Of a DNA stretch of 64,000 nt, positions 51,133 through 59,263 are shown in pieces. The position numbers and the translations under genes were made by a program. Source of the stretch: JANMZO01 sp031383405 (GTDB lineage Bacteria; Actinomycetota; Acidimicrobiia; Acidimicrobiales; JANYDT01); NCBI GenBank assembly GCA_031383405.1, contig JANMZO010000301.1, positions 1 to 64,000 of the forward strand, in the 5' to 3' direction. The notes beneath the pieces are model-generated. The model worked only from the letters and a program-made list of their open reading frames with translations. It ran no database searches and had not been told where the DNA came from. Position 1 is the stretch's first letter, and each line of letters starts with the position of its first letter.

Positions 51133-51603
51133 ATGACGAACGAACGTTCGATAACCAGACATCCTTCCCTTCTGCTTTCCCCGTCCGCCGCCACGGTCGG
51201 CGCGGTCGGCGCGTCGGTCGGCGCCTCGTCCTCCGGTGTATACCGCCCCGTGCCCGGCTCTATCGGGGGTGCGTCAACTCGACTCGATGCGCGTTTGGTC
51301 CGACGGCCGGGCCCGGATCTCGTGCGCCGGCGCCGGACTGCTGTCGTGTTCTTTGTGGGCCTCCTTACGCTTACCGGTGTGGGCGTAGCATCGGCCACCT
51401 CTGGTCGCGGCGATTCGGTGAGAACTGCAGTGCATGTTGTCCTTCCCGGTGAGTCGCTTTGGTCCATAGCCCGTGACGCAAAGCCCAAGGGTGATATCCG
51501 TCGGCTGGTCGCTCAGTTGGGGGAGCAGGTTGACGGCTCGCAACTGCAACCCGGCGACGAGCTGATCGTTCCTGTTCCGAACGGTCCAACACAGGGGAAG
51601 TAG
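51133..51603 (+). CDS. SOS-regulated LysM protein, probable cell-division suppressor (YneA/ChiZ-like)
   Basis: About 156 residues. The N-terminal cytoplasmic part is Ala/Ser/Arg-rich, then RRRTAVVFFVGLLTLTGVGVASA forms a transmembrane helix. A C-terminal LysM domain follows (HVVLPGESLWSIARDAKPKG to LQPGDELIVPVP). Divergence from lexA, a LysM domain and LexA boxes are shared by YneA of Bacillus and Rv2719c (ChiZ) of mycobacteria, which delay division during DNA damage. By this analogy it should do the same. I chose ATG 51133; box 4 then lies within codons 2-7. A longer frame starts at 51007. Confidence 0.82.
   Translation: MTNERSITRHPSLLLSPSAATVGAVGASVGASSSGVYRPVPGSIGGASTRLDARLVRRPGPDLVRRRRTAVVFFVGLLTLTGVGVASATSGRGDSVRTAVHVVLPGESLWSIARDAKPKGDIRRLVAQLGEQVDGSQLQPGDELIVPVPNGPTQGK
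51136..51151. promoter_or_regulatory. SOS box 4, inside the start of the LysM gene
   Basis: ACGAACGAACGTTCGA matches CGAAC-N4-GTTCG. With the ATG at 51133 it occupies codons 2-7 of the coding sequence. LexA bound here and at box 3 would cover the start region of this gene. Confidence 0.85.
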
Positions 51604-51755
51604 ACCCTCTCCCTTGAACTATGTGCTCATATCACCCGCCTGTCGGAGATCGTGTACTTCCCCTGTTCAAGAATGTTCCTCCCCGCTTCCCTTCGATCCT
51701 TGAAGCGCTTCAGCGACACGTATCCGGAGGCTTGGTCAGCGGGTAATCTTCGGAG

Positions 51756-52232
51756 GTGCGATGCCCGTGGTGTTCCTCTCTTGACGACAAGGTGATCGAT
51801 TCCAGGGCCGCCGACGACGGGGTGGCGATTCGCCGCCGTCGAGAGTGCCTCGTTTGCAGTCGCCGCTTCACGACCTACGAGCGTATCGACGATCTACCGT
51901 TGACCGTGATCAAGCGGAGTGGCGAGCGGACGCCGTTCGAGAGGGCGAAGGTTCTCGCCGGGCTTCGGGCGGCAACGAAGAATCTGCCACTGTCGACTGA
52001 GCAGTTGGAATCCATTGCGATGGAGGTCGAAGAGGAACTTCGGCTTGAGGGACCCGAAATCACCAGTGAGAGGATCGGTGTGGCCGTCCTCAATCGGCTT
52101 CGGCTCGTAGATGGTGTCGCGTACCTTCGGTTCGCGTCCGTTTATAAGAATTTCACGGATCCCGGTGATTTCGCCCGAGAGGCGAAGATGCTCACCAAGG
52201 CCACGGCTCCAAAGTCGTCCCATCCGTCGTAA
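51756..52232 (+). CDS. nrdR: Transcriptional repressor NrdR
   Basis: A 158-residue repressor of ribonucleotide reductase genes that senses ATP/dATP. The zinc ribbon is MRCPWCSSLDDKVIDSRAAD with the second pair in RRRRECLVCSRRFTTYER. The ATP-cone follows (LTVIKRSGERTPFERAKVLA). Length is standard. The start is GTG 51756, because the family begins with M-x-C-P-x-C. A -10-like TAATCT (51744-51749) lies only 6 nt before it, suggesting a leaderless mRNA. It sits directly upstream of nrdJ. Confidence 0.95.
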   Translation: MRCPWCSSLDDKVIDSRAADDGVAIRRRRECLVCSRRFTTYERIDDLPLTVIKRSGERTPFERAKVLAGLRAATKNLPLSTEQLESIAMEVEEELRLEGPEITSERIGVAVLNRLRLVDGVAYLRFASVYKNFTDPGDFAREAKMLTKATAPKSSHPS

Positions 52233-52270
52233 AGGCTATGGAATCTGCTGAGATTCCGTAGCTGCTTCTG

Positions 52271-52335
52271 TTACCCACAGGTCATCCACAGGGCCCGCCG
52301 GAGCGGTCCACAGGCTGAGGCTCTAGTTGTCCACA
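52271..52335. promoter_or_regulatory. Cluster of DnaA-box-like sequences upstream of nrdJ
   Basis: Four 9-mers ending in CCACA in one orientation: TTACCCACA (52271-52279), TCATCCACA (52282-52290), CGGTCCACA (52304-52312, weak) and TTGTCCACA (52327-52335). The last equals the actinobacterial DnaA consensus; the first two differ by one base from TTATCCACA. No dnaA, dnaN or rpmH is nearby, so this is more likely a DnaA-controlled promoter than oriC. Confidence 0.6.
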
Positions 52336-52416
52336 GTTTGGGTTCCGTACCCTTGACCCCGCCGCCTCAAACCGGAAAGTTCTGCCGGGCGAAGTCGACG
52401 AAATTTGCGACAAAGC

Positions 52417-52446
52417 TTGACATTGACGTAATTTCACGGTTGTATT
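52417..52446 (+). promoter_or_regulatory. nrdJ: Probable nrdJ promoter
   Basis: A consensus -35 box TTGACA (52417-52422) and a -10-like TGTATT (52441-52446) spaced by 18 nt, in an AT-rich patch of a GC-rich region. The transcript would begin near 52453, giving a leader of about 170 nt. Confidence 0.6.
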
Positions 52447-52448
52447 TT

Positions 52449-52497
52449 AACCCGTATCTCGTGGCCGCCCCCCCGGCCAACCGCAACATCTTGTGGT
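52449..52497. promoter_or_regulatory. Candidate pair of NrdR boxes
   Basis: ATCTCGTGG (52456-52464) and ATCTTGTGG (52488-52496) repeat exactly 32 bp apart. The second lies in the imperfect palindrome ACCGCAACATCTTGTGGT (52480-52497, seven of nine pairs match). NrdR sites in other bacteria come in pairs three helical turns apart near the promoter, as here, and nrdR is the adjacent gene. Similarity to the classical consensus is limited. Confidence 0.45.
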
Positions 52498-52573
52498 CTT
52501 GGTTGCTTTTGGAACCCGGTGCCCTCTGGGCGCAGGATTTGTGTGAGGCAGCCGGAGCCACCGTACTCATGGC

Positions 52574-52603
52574 GAACCCACGATCGTTGATGGTCGTGGG
52601 TTC
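52574..52603 (+). promoter_or_regulatory. Leader hairpin just before nrdJ
   Basis: Stem GAACCCACGA (52574-52583) with TCGTGGGTTC (52594-52603), ten perfect pairs and a 10-nt loop. It ends 20 nt before ATG 52624, followed by TTCTC and the Shine-Dalgarno AAGG. It could act as an attenuator or part of a structured leader. The preceding 100 nt also contain short GC stems. No known B12 riboswitch motif is seen. Confidence 0.6.
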
Positions 52604-52623
52604 TTCTCTCGAAAGGCATACAA

Positions 52624-55497
52624 ATGGCGATTGCGCCGGAACGCACAGGTATCGGAATTCGTAGATACTTCACGACGGAAGGGGTGCATCCGTACGACGC
52701 GATCGCGTGGGAGCGCAGAGACAGCCGAATCGAGAACTGGCGAACCGGGGAGGTAGCGTTCGAACAGCTCGGGGTCGAGGTGCCGGCTTCATGGAGCGTC
52801 AACGCGACCAACATCCTGGCCCAGAAGTACTTTCGCGGAACGTTGGGAACCGACGGACGCGAGTGGTCGCTTCGTCAGGTCGCCGACCGTGTCGTCGACA
52901 CGATCACGAACTGGGGAGTTACTGGCGGGTACTTCGTCGACACCGTCGAAGCCGAGGTCTTCAACCACGAGCTCAAATACCTGATCATCAACCAGATGGG
53001 TGCGTTCAACTCACCGGTGTGGTTCAACATCGGTGTGAAGGGCGTGCCGCAGCAGGGTTCGGCGTGCTTCATTCTGGAAGTCGACGACCAGATGGACTCG
53101 ATCCTCAACTGGTACCGCGAAGAAGGCGTCATCTTCAAGGGCGGCTCCGGGGCCGGTATCAACCTGTCGAAGATCCGCTCTTCGAAGGAAATCCTCAACG
53201 GTGGCGGCACCGCTTCGGGGCCGGTCAGCTTCATGCGCGGAGCTGATGCGTCGGCCGGCACGATCAAGTCCGGCGGTAAGACCCGCCGAGCCGCCAAGAT
53301 GGTCATTCTCAACGCTGACCATCCCGATATCGAAGACTTCATCTGGTGCAAGGTGATCGAGGAGCGCAAGGCCCGCGTGCTTCGCGATGCCGGCTTCGAC
53401 ATGGACCTCGACGGAAAAGACTCGATCTCGATCCAGTACCAGAACGCCAACAATTCGATGCGGGTCTCCGACGAGTTCATGCAGGCCGTCGTCGACGACG
53501 CCGACTGGGACCTCAGGGCGGTCACCACGGGCGACGTTGTGAAGACCTTGAAGGCGCGCCACCTGATGCGTCAATTCGCCGAGGCCGCCTGGGAATGCGC
53601 CGACCCTGGGATGCAGTACGACACCACCATCAACCGTTGGCACACCGCGGCCAACACGTCGCGCATCAACGGATCCAACCCGTGCAGCGAATACATGCAC
53701 ATCGATAACTCCGCCTGCAACCTCGCCAGCATCAACCTGCTGAAGTTGCTCGACGACAACGACGAGTTCGATGTCGAGGGCTACAAGGCCGCGATTGAAT
53801 GCTTCTTCACCGCCCAGGAGATCATCGTCGGCAACGCCGATTACCCGACACCGAAGATCGGTGAGAACAGCCGTCGCTTCCGTCAACTCGGTCTCGGCTA
53901 CGCAAATCTTGGCGCTCTGCTCATGGCCCTCGGGCACGGCTACGACTCCGATGCCGGGCGCGCCTGGGCTGGAGCGCTCACTGCGCTTATGACCGGCCAC
54001 GCCTACGTGACGTCAGCCCGCACCGCAATGCGCATGGGCCCGTTCGCGGGTTACCTCGAGAACCGCGAGCCGATGACTCGGGTACTCAGCCAGCACCGGG
54101 CCGAAACGGCGAAGATCGACGAGGATCTGGTCCCGATGGGGCTGCTGTCGGCGGCCCAGGAGTCGTGGGACAGCGCTTGTGAACTGGCGTCGGTGTACGG
54201 CGTGCGGAACGCCCAAGCGACGGTACTCGCCCCGACCGGGACCATCGGTCTGTTGATGGACTGCGACACGACCGGTGTGGAACCCGACCTCGGCCTCGTG
54301 AAGTTCAAGAAGCTCGTCGGTGGCGGGTCGATGACCATCGTCAACCAGACCATTCCGCGGGCCCTGCGTCAGCTTGGCTATGAAGCGCCGATCGTAGCGA
54401 ACATCATCAACTACATCGACGTGAACAAGACCCTCATCGGGAGCCCCGACCTGCGTCCGGAGCACCTTGGCATCTTCGCCTGCTCGATGGGTGACAACGT
54501 TATCCACTACCTCGGTCACGTCCGCATGATGGCGGCGATCCAACCCTTCATTTCCGGTGCGATTTCCAAGACCGTAAACATGCCCGAAGACGCGACGGTC
54601 GAAGAGATCGAGCAATTGCACATCGATGCGTGGAAGATGGGCATCAAGGCCATCGCCATTTACCGCGACAACTGCAAGGTTGGTCAGCCGTTGTCGACCG
54701 CGAAGAAGGACGGGTCGGAGAAAGACGCGGGCGGAGGGGTGGCCAACGGTGTTGCCGCCACGGCGACACCGGATCCGGCGCTCACCGCCAAGATCGCCGA
54801 ACTTGAACAGGCGCTTGCGTCGACGACAACGGTGATTCGCAAGCCGCAACGCGAACGTATGCCCCGGCGCCGGCGTTCGAGCACGTTCTCGTTCCGGGTC
54901 GCGGACTGCGAAGGTCACGTGACCGTGGGCGAATACGACGATGGTCGTCCGGGTGAAGTGTTCATCAACGTGTCGAAACAGGGCTCCACGCTTGCCGGTT
55001 TCATGGACGCTTTTTCGATTTCGATCTCGCTCGGTCTCCAGCACGGCGTTCCGCTTTCGACCTACGTCCGCAAGTATTCCAACATGCGTTTCGAACCGGC
55101 GGGTATCACCGACGACGCCGAATTGCGCATTGCGACCTCCCTGATCGACTACATCTTCCGGCGTTTGGCGCTCGATTATCTACCCTACGAGTTGCGTGCC
55201 GAACTCGGTGTGCTGTCGTCGGCGGAACGTACCCAGCCGACGCTCCCGGGCGTCGAGGAGGCCATGACCCAAAACGTGATGCTCACCGAGCCGAGGTCGA
55301 CTCCGTCTTCGGCCGCTCCATCGCAGTTGGTCGACCTCACCCCGAAGCCGTCGGCGGAGGGTGGTCCGTCATCGTCCACACTGTCTCGTAAGCGGCCGGC
55401 CGACGCGCCGTTCTGCTACTCGTGTGGCAATGAGATGAACCGGGCCGGCAGTTGCTACGTGTGCTCAGCCTGCGGAGCAACGAGCGGCTGTTCCTGA
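52624..55497 (+). CDS. nrdJ: Vitamin B12-dependent ribonucleotide reductase (class II)
   Basis: Reduces ribonucleotides to deoxyribonucleotides using adenosylcobalamin. The 957-residue chain has an N-terminal domain (TGIGIRRYFTTEGVHPYDAI), FNSPVWFNIGVKG, QGSACFILEVDD, FKGGSGAGINLSKIRS, NGSNPCSEYMHIDNSACNLAS with the radical-site Cys and Glu, and VLAPTGTIGLLMDCDTTG. After residue 690 a linker leads to a DUF-type beta domain (TFSFRVADCEGHVTVGEYDD) and a Cys-rich C-terminus (FCYSCGNEMNRAGSCYVCSA) likely used in re-reduction. This long form is usual in actinobacteria. AAGG lies 7 nt before ATG 52624. Confidence 0.96.
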   Translation: MAIAPERTGIGIRRYFTTEGVHPYDAIAWERRDSRIENWRTGEVAFEQLGVEVPASWSVNATNILAQKYFRGTLGTDGREWSLRQVADRVVDTITNWGVTGGYFVDTVEAEVFNHELKYLIINQMGAFNSPVWFNIGVKGVPQQGSACFILEVDDQMDSILNWYREEGVIFKGGSGAGINLSKIRSSKEILNGGGTASGPVSFMRGADASAGTIKSGGKTRRAAKMVILNADHPDIEDFIWCKVIEERKARVLRDAGFDMDLDGKDSISIQYQNANNSMRVSDEFMQAVVDDADWDLRAVTTGDVVKTLKARHLMRQFAEAAWECADPGMQYDTTINRWHTAANTSRINGSNPCSEYMHIDNSACNLASINLLKLLDDNDEFDVEGYKAAIECFFTAQEIIVGNADYPTPKIGENSRRFRQLGLGYANLGALLMALGHGYDSDAGRAWAGALTALMTGHAYVTSARTAMRMGPFAGYLENREPMTRVLSQHRAETAKIDEDLVPMGLLSAAQESWDSACELASVYGVRNAQATVLAPTGTIGLLMDCDTTGVEPDLGLVKFKKLVGGGSMTIVNQTIPRALRQLGYEAPIVANIINYIDVNKTLIGSPDLRPEHLGIFACSMGDNVIHYLGHVRMMAAIQPFISGAISKTVNMPEDATVEEIEQLHIDAWKMGIKAIAIYRDNCKVGQPLSTAKKDGSEKDAGGGVANGVAATATPDPALTAKIAELEQALASTTTVIRKPQRERMPRRRRSSTFSFRVADCEGHVTVGEYDDGRPGEVFINVSKQGSTLAGFMDAFSISISLGLQHGVPLSTYVRKYSNMRFEPAGITDDAELRIATSLIDYIFRRLALDYLPYELRAELGVLSSAERTQPTLPGVEEAMTQNVMLTEPRSTPSSAAPSQLVDLTPKPSAEGGPSSSTLSRKRPADAPFCYSCGNEMNRAGSCYVCSACGATSGCS

Positions 55498-55579
55498 GCG
55501 GTCACCGACGGCGTGCAAAGGGACCGTTTTTGAAACAGATCGGTCGGCGCTTAGTCGTTGGCCACGGTCCGTGGTCCGG

Positions 55580-56377
55580 TTATTGTCGGTCGGCCACGAA
55601 GAGGCCGTCGACCTGAAAAAGCCGCATGGTCTTCGGGTCGACCAACACTTCAAGGAGGCCGTGTAACGAGAATCCGAGGCTGGCCATTTCGGCGACCAGT
55701 TCGGTGAACAGCTTTTGCCCCTCGTACATGGTGACCAGGGAAAGCTCCAGTTCGATGGCGACCGTCTGCTTGAGCAATTCCGTGGCGCCGAGCAGCACCG
55801 GCCACTCGTAACCCTGCGTGTCTACCTTCAGCCAAACGCGATCGGTGGGGGAACAGTTGATCGATGCGAGTTCGTCGTCGAGGCGGCGGACGTCGACGAC
55901 CTCGGTGCTTATGTAGCGCGACTCTGGTGCTGCATCTTGGTGAGCTTTGGCCATCGGAAGCAGGGAACTGCTCAGTTCGTTGCCCGAGTTGTTGAGCGTG
56001 AGTTCACCCTTCTCGGCCCCGACCGCTGCGTGGATTACCGTCCAGTTGGGGTCATTGGCCGACGCCGCGATGAGGGTGTCCAAACACACCCGCTGCGGTT
56101 CGTAGCTCGCAATACGTATCTTCGGGTCCATCTCGCGCACGTCGCCCGCGTACTGGCCGCGGTTGGCGCCGACATCAATCACGAACGTCGGGCGGGTGAA
56201 TTCGAATAACCGCGAACGCGACGCGTTCGCCGCATCGTCGAGCCACCCATTCCAGTTCTTGTGCGGATCCGCGACCAGGACCTGGCCGCCCCGAGCCGCC
56301 ACTTTGCCAAGTTCGTGCATCACCCGGCCGCGAATCCTCCATTGCAGGGTCACGAGCTTGGACTGCCCTGAGGTCAT
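55580..56377 (-). CDS. FkbM family methyltransferase
   Basis: A 265-residue SAM-dependent O-methyltransferase. Motif I is FVIDVGANRGQYAGDVREMD. SYEPQRVCLDTLIAASANDP, VIHAAVGAEKGELTLNNSGN, and LKVDTQGYEWPVLLGATELL follow, all typical of FkbM proteins, which often methylate sugars in glycan or antibiotic clusters. It is convergent with nrdJ (stops 82 bp apart). Its neighbour on the other side is a broken sugar acetyltransferase, so a glycan-decoration function is plausible. Confidence 0.88.
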   Translation of the reverse strand: MTSGQSKLVTLQWRIRGRVMHELGKVAARGGQVLVADPHKNWNGWLDDAANASRSRLFEFTRPTFVIDVGANRGQYAGDVREMDPKIRIASYEPQRVCLDTLIAASANDPNWTVIHAAVGAEKGELTLNNSGNELSSSLLPMAKAHQDAAPESRYISTEVVDVRRLDDELASINCSPTDRVWLKVDTQGYEWPVLLGATELLKQTVAIELELSLVTMYEGQKLFTELVAEMASLGFSLHGLLEVLVDPKTMRLFQVDGLFVADRQ

Positions 56378-56794
56378 GGTCTTCCTTTGGTGATCGGGTC
56401 AAGAGTTTCGCGGTTGGTTTCGGGTCGGTACTGCGGTGTGGAGTTCGGGGCGGTGGGCGATGACGTGTTGAACAGGATTATGACCAGGCTCCTTCCCCAC
56501 CTGTACTTCGGGCCCTTTTCGGGCCCCGTGGCGATGACATAATCGGTTGAACAGCGATGAACCTTGACTTCTCCGCCAGAAGCCGCCGACCCGCGTGGTT
56601 CGTGGTGCCGGACCTCCCGGTACCACTTGGAGTCGAGGCTGGTGATATCGCACGGGCGTGCGGTGTGAGATTCGGCTGTAGGTTAAACCAGCGGAGACGC
56701 GGTCGGCTCAAGACAACCGTCGCCGTCGCCGACCTTTTCTGTCCGGTCGAGGCATCACCCGGGACGTGCGAAGGAAGGTCGAGGTAACCAACGA
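56378..56794. other. Gene-free stretch
   Basis: About 417 bp between the FkbM gene start and the broken acetyltransferase. No convincing gene is seen in either strand. A short stem GGGCCC-TTTTC-GGGCCC occurs at 56510-56526 without a T-run. Short frames with Arg-rich translations appear to be chance. It may contain the remains of an upstream gene of the acetyltransferase. Confidence 0.5.
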
Positions 56795-57194
56795 GTGACA
56801 CTGTCTGGGGCGACCGGCGTCTGGGTGTCGGCTAGCCCAAACACAACCGTTGGCCACGACGTGATCCTTGATGGACGCGGCGGCCTCACCATTGGGGAGA
56901 ACGGTCAACCTCTCGAGCGATGTCGCTATCTGGACGTTGACGCACGACCCTCAGGCCGCCGACTTCGGAACCTGCGCCGGGCCTGTCCGGATCGAGTCCT
57001 ACGCCTGGCTGGGTTTTCGCTCGACGGTCCTGCCCGGGGTGACGGTCGGCGAAGGCGCGGTCGTCGCAGCCGGCGCGGTCGTGACGAAGAATGTCGCACC
57101 GTATGCGATCGTCGGCGGTGTTCCCGCTGTCGTGTTGGGCGAGCGCAATCGGGACCTCGGCTACCGCTGCGGCGGTGGTTTCCACTTTGTGTAG
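56795..57194 (+). pseudogene. Frameshifted left-handed beta-helix O-acetyltransferase
   Basis: Frame 1 from GTG 56795 encodes GVWVSASPNTTVGHDVILDG and then RGGLTIGEN. Sequence homologous to the continuation, VNLSSDVAIWTLTHDPQAAD, is in another frame and runs on through YAWLGFRSTVLPGVTVGEGA and VVAAGAVVTKNVAPYAIVGG to the stop at 57194. Deleting one G of the GG at 56903-56904 restores one continuous hexapeptide-repeat acetyltransferase (WbbJ/maltose acetyltransferase type). This is either a real disruption or a sequencing error. The intact protein would be about 132 residues, short at the N-terminus for the family. Confidence 0.75.
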
Positions 57195-57344
57195 CGACAC
57201 GTGCCACACCACGCAAGGCTATGAGCCGTGCGTCTGCCTGATCGCGACCTGGTGATGCCGCTGACCGGTCAGGCCGAAGGCCCGTCCCGGTCCTGAGGGC
57301 CGGCAACGACCACCATCGGGACGGGCCGCCACTAGGATGTATCG

Positions 57345-59216
57345 GTGGCGTTTTCGGGAATTCGACGGAAATCGGCGCGTCCTTGCACTTCAGCCGGCGA
57401 ACGCGCGGGGGTAGGTTTCCGACGCCGGGCGGCCGTCTGCTTTTGTGGGGTCTCCCTGCTGCTGCTCGGACCCGACGGGTTCCTTGGCCGGTCTCCGGCC
57501 CGAGGGGCCGCTCGGGTCCGGTTTGTCTCGGCCTCTGCCCGAAACGGTCTCACCCCGGCACTCATAGACCAACTGGTTGCCATCGGCCGGGCCACCGGCG
57601 CACGGGCGACGGTTCTGCACCAGGGCACGCTCGATCTCGTATCCACCCACCGGGGGCCGCGAACGGTTGTGCTACCGCCGGCGGGTTTTGCCTATCCGTT
57701 GGCGACGCGGGTCGTCGACGCCACCGTCGCGTCGACGTTCACCGGAAACGACGCAGCGGCCGCCCTTGCGAAGAATCTCGGTGTGGTTGGGCGGACTTCA
57801 GCGGCTCTGCGCCGGGTTCGCATCGGCGATACACTTATCGTCCGCCGCTGGCGAACCGGCGAAGGGTCTGAAGGCTCGCTGGTTCCGTCGACCACGACCG
57901 ATCGGCCGTCCCCAACTTCGGTGGTTCCGTCGACCACAACGGCCACGCCGACCGCAACGGCCACTACGGGCGCGCCGACATCGACGGCCACTACGGCCAC
58001 TACGGCCACTACGTCCACTACGGCCACTACGGCCACTACGGCCACGCCGACCGCAACGGCCACTACGGCCGCCCCGACAGCGACGGCCACTACGGGGCCG
58101 ACCACTACCATGACGGTTTCGGCCACCACCGCGACCACGATTGCGGTTTCGACTGCGACTACAGCGACGACGTACATCGCCTCTATACCCGCCCCTTCGG
58201 GGAAACTCCCGCTTGAGGTTCAATCCGTTGTCATCGGTGCGATCGTGCCCGACGCAAGCATGCTCGGCGCGGAACTTATTGTTTCGGCGTCAACCGGTGA
58301 CCGCATCGGCCTTGAGCGACCCGATCGGGTGCTCCTGTGGGATCTGAAGAACGCAGACGAGGTGGTACGGCGGGCCACGGCCATTGTCGGAGAGCGTTTT
58401 GTGTTCCGGTCATGGGACGATGATGTGCTTGATTCCGTGCTCTCCTCGGCCTCGTTGAAACACCTCGTCGGGGAGTTTGCGATCTCCCGGAATTCCGATG
58501 ACATCACGATTGAACCGGGTTGGGTGGAAGCCAACATCAGGCGTGTCAACCTCCCGATCATCGGGGAGATGAGCTGTCACCGTCTGGTCGTCGGCCCTTT
58601 GAGGGAGGTGTTGTCGGAGATCGATGGAGCCGGGCTGGCTTTGCTCATCGATGTCGAAGACACCCAGCGGTACGGAGGATGTCTGAGCGTGCGCGAAATC
58701 CGTTCGGTGAGCGGGTCGCAAGGGCGAAACCTTTCGCGACACAGTTGGGCCGTGGCGATCGACATCAACCCTTCATCGAATCCCTTCGGAGGAGCGGTCA
58801 CGATGGATCAACGCATCGTTGACGTGTTCCGACGCCACGGGTTCGCCTGGGGCGGGAGTTTCCCGATCACCGACGGCATGCACTTCGAATACATTGGCAC
58901 GCCCCGGGTAGTGGGTTCTCCGCTACCGAGTGCACCGCCGACCACCTCCACTTCGACTTCGACTTCGACTTCGACTTCGACTTCGACTTCGACTTCGACA
59001 TCTACTTCGACATCTACTTCGACATCTACTTCGACCTCCACGACGCTCCCGACGTCGGCCACAATGCACCCGACGTCGAGTTCGGTGACGACGCTCCCGA
59101 CGTCGACGGCGGTTTCTTCATCGGCGTCGATCTCCGCGCCGACTGCAACGCCGACTGCAACACCGACTGCAACGTCCCCGTCGTCGCCGACGGGTAGCGT
59201 GCCGCCGCAATCATGA
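57345..59216 (+). CDS. Secreted M15-family peptidase with two Thr/Ser-rich low-complexity regions
   Basis: 623 residues from GTG 57345. An N-terminal hydrophobic stretch (RRAAVCFCGVSLLLLGPDGF) serves as signal. A conserved-looking domain of about 120 residues follows (NGLTPALIDQLVAIGRATGA, VVDATVASTFTGNDAAAALA). Then comes a linker of about 110 residues of TATTAT type, and the peptidase domain from about 285 to 525. Zinc and catalytic motifs are RHSWAVAIDINPSSNPFGG and TDGMHFEYIG, as in VanY/Ply500-like L,D or D,D-peptidases that cut peptidoglycan stem peptides. The C-terminus is a Ser-Thr repeat coded by a hexanucleotide microsatellite, then more Thr/Ser/Ala. Confidence 0.83.
   Translation: MAFSGIRRKSARPCTSAGERAGVGFRRRAAVCFCGVSLLLLGPDGFLGRSPARGAARVRFVSASARNGLTPALIDQLVAIGRATGARATVLHQGTLDLVSTHRGPRTVVLPPAGFAYPLATRVVDATVASTFTGNDAAAALAKNLGVVGRTSAALRRVRIGDTLIVRRWRTGEGSEGSLVPSTTTDRPSPTSVVPSTTTATPTATATTGAPTSTATTATTATTSTTATTATTATPTATATTAAPTATATTGPTTTMTVSATTATTIAVSTATTATTYIASIPAPSGKLPLEVQSVVIGAIVPDASMLGAELIVSASTGDRIGLERPDRVLLWDLKNADEVVRRATAIVGERFVFRSWDDDVLDSVLSSASLKHLVGEFAISRNSDDITIEPGWVEANIRRVNLPIIGEMSCHRLVVGPLREVLSEIDGAGLALLIDVEDTQRYGGCLSVREIRSVSGSQGRNLSRHSWAVAIDINPSSNPFGGAVTMDQRIVDVFRRHGFAWGGSFPITDGMHFEYIGTPRVVGSPLPSAPPTTSTSTSTSTSTSTSTSTSTSTSTSTSTSTSTSTTLPTSATMHPTSSSVTTLPTSTAVSSSASISAPTATPTATPTATSPSSPTGSVPPQS
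58951..59034. repeat. Hexanucleotide microsatellite coding Ser-Thr repeats
   Basis: CTTCGA occurs eight times in tandem (58951-58998), followed by three copies of the 12-mer CATCTACTTCGA (58999-59034). All units are multiples of three, so slippage changes tail length but not frame. A related imperfect repeat (GCCACTAC-rich) codes the inner linker at about 57940-58110. Confidence 0.92.
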
Positions 59217-59252
59217 CTCATGCTGAGTAGACAGATGACTCGCAATGAGTCA
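59216..59252. promoter_or_regulatory. Two palindromes upstream of pncB-pncA, candidate NrtR operators
   Basis: ACTCA-TGC-TGAGT (59216-59228) and TGACTC-GCAAT-GAGTCA (59236-59252) lie in the 47-bp gap before the fused gene. ATGACTC occurs at both sites 22 bp apart, two helical turns. The regulator gene nrtR is in the same operon, and NrtR proteins bind palindromes in front of NAD genes. The assignment is inference. Confidence 0.55.
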
Positions 59253-59263
59253 AGCTCGGTGTC

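Noticed and set aside
52271..52335. Replication origin
   Set aside because: DnaA-box-like sequences are present but few, there is no dnaA, dnaN, gyrB or rpmH nearby, and the cluster lies in a gene promoter.
52448..52623. Cobalamin riboswitch upstream of the B12-dependent reductase
   Set aside because: The conserved B12-box-type GCCACTG sequence and the usual G-rich core are not found in the leader.
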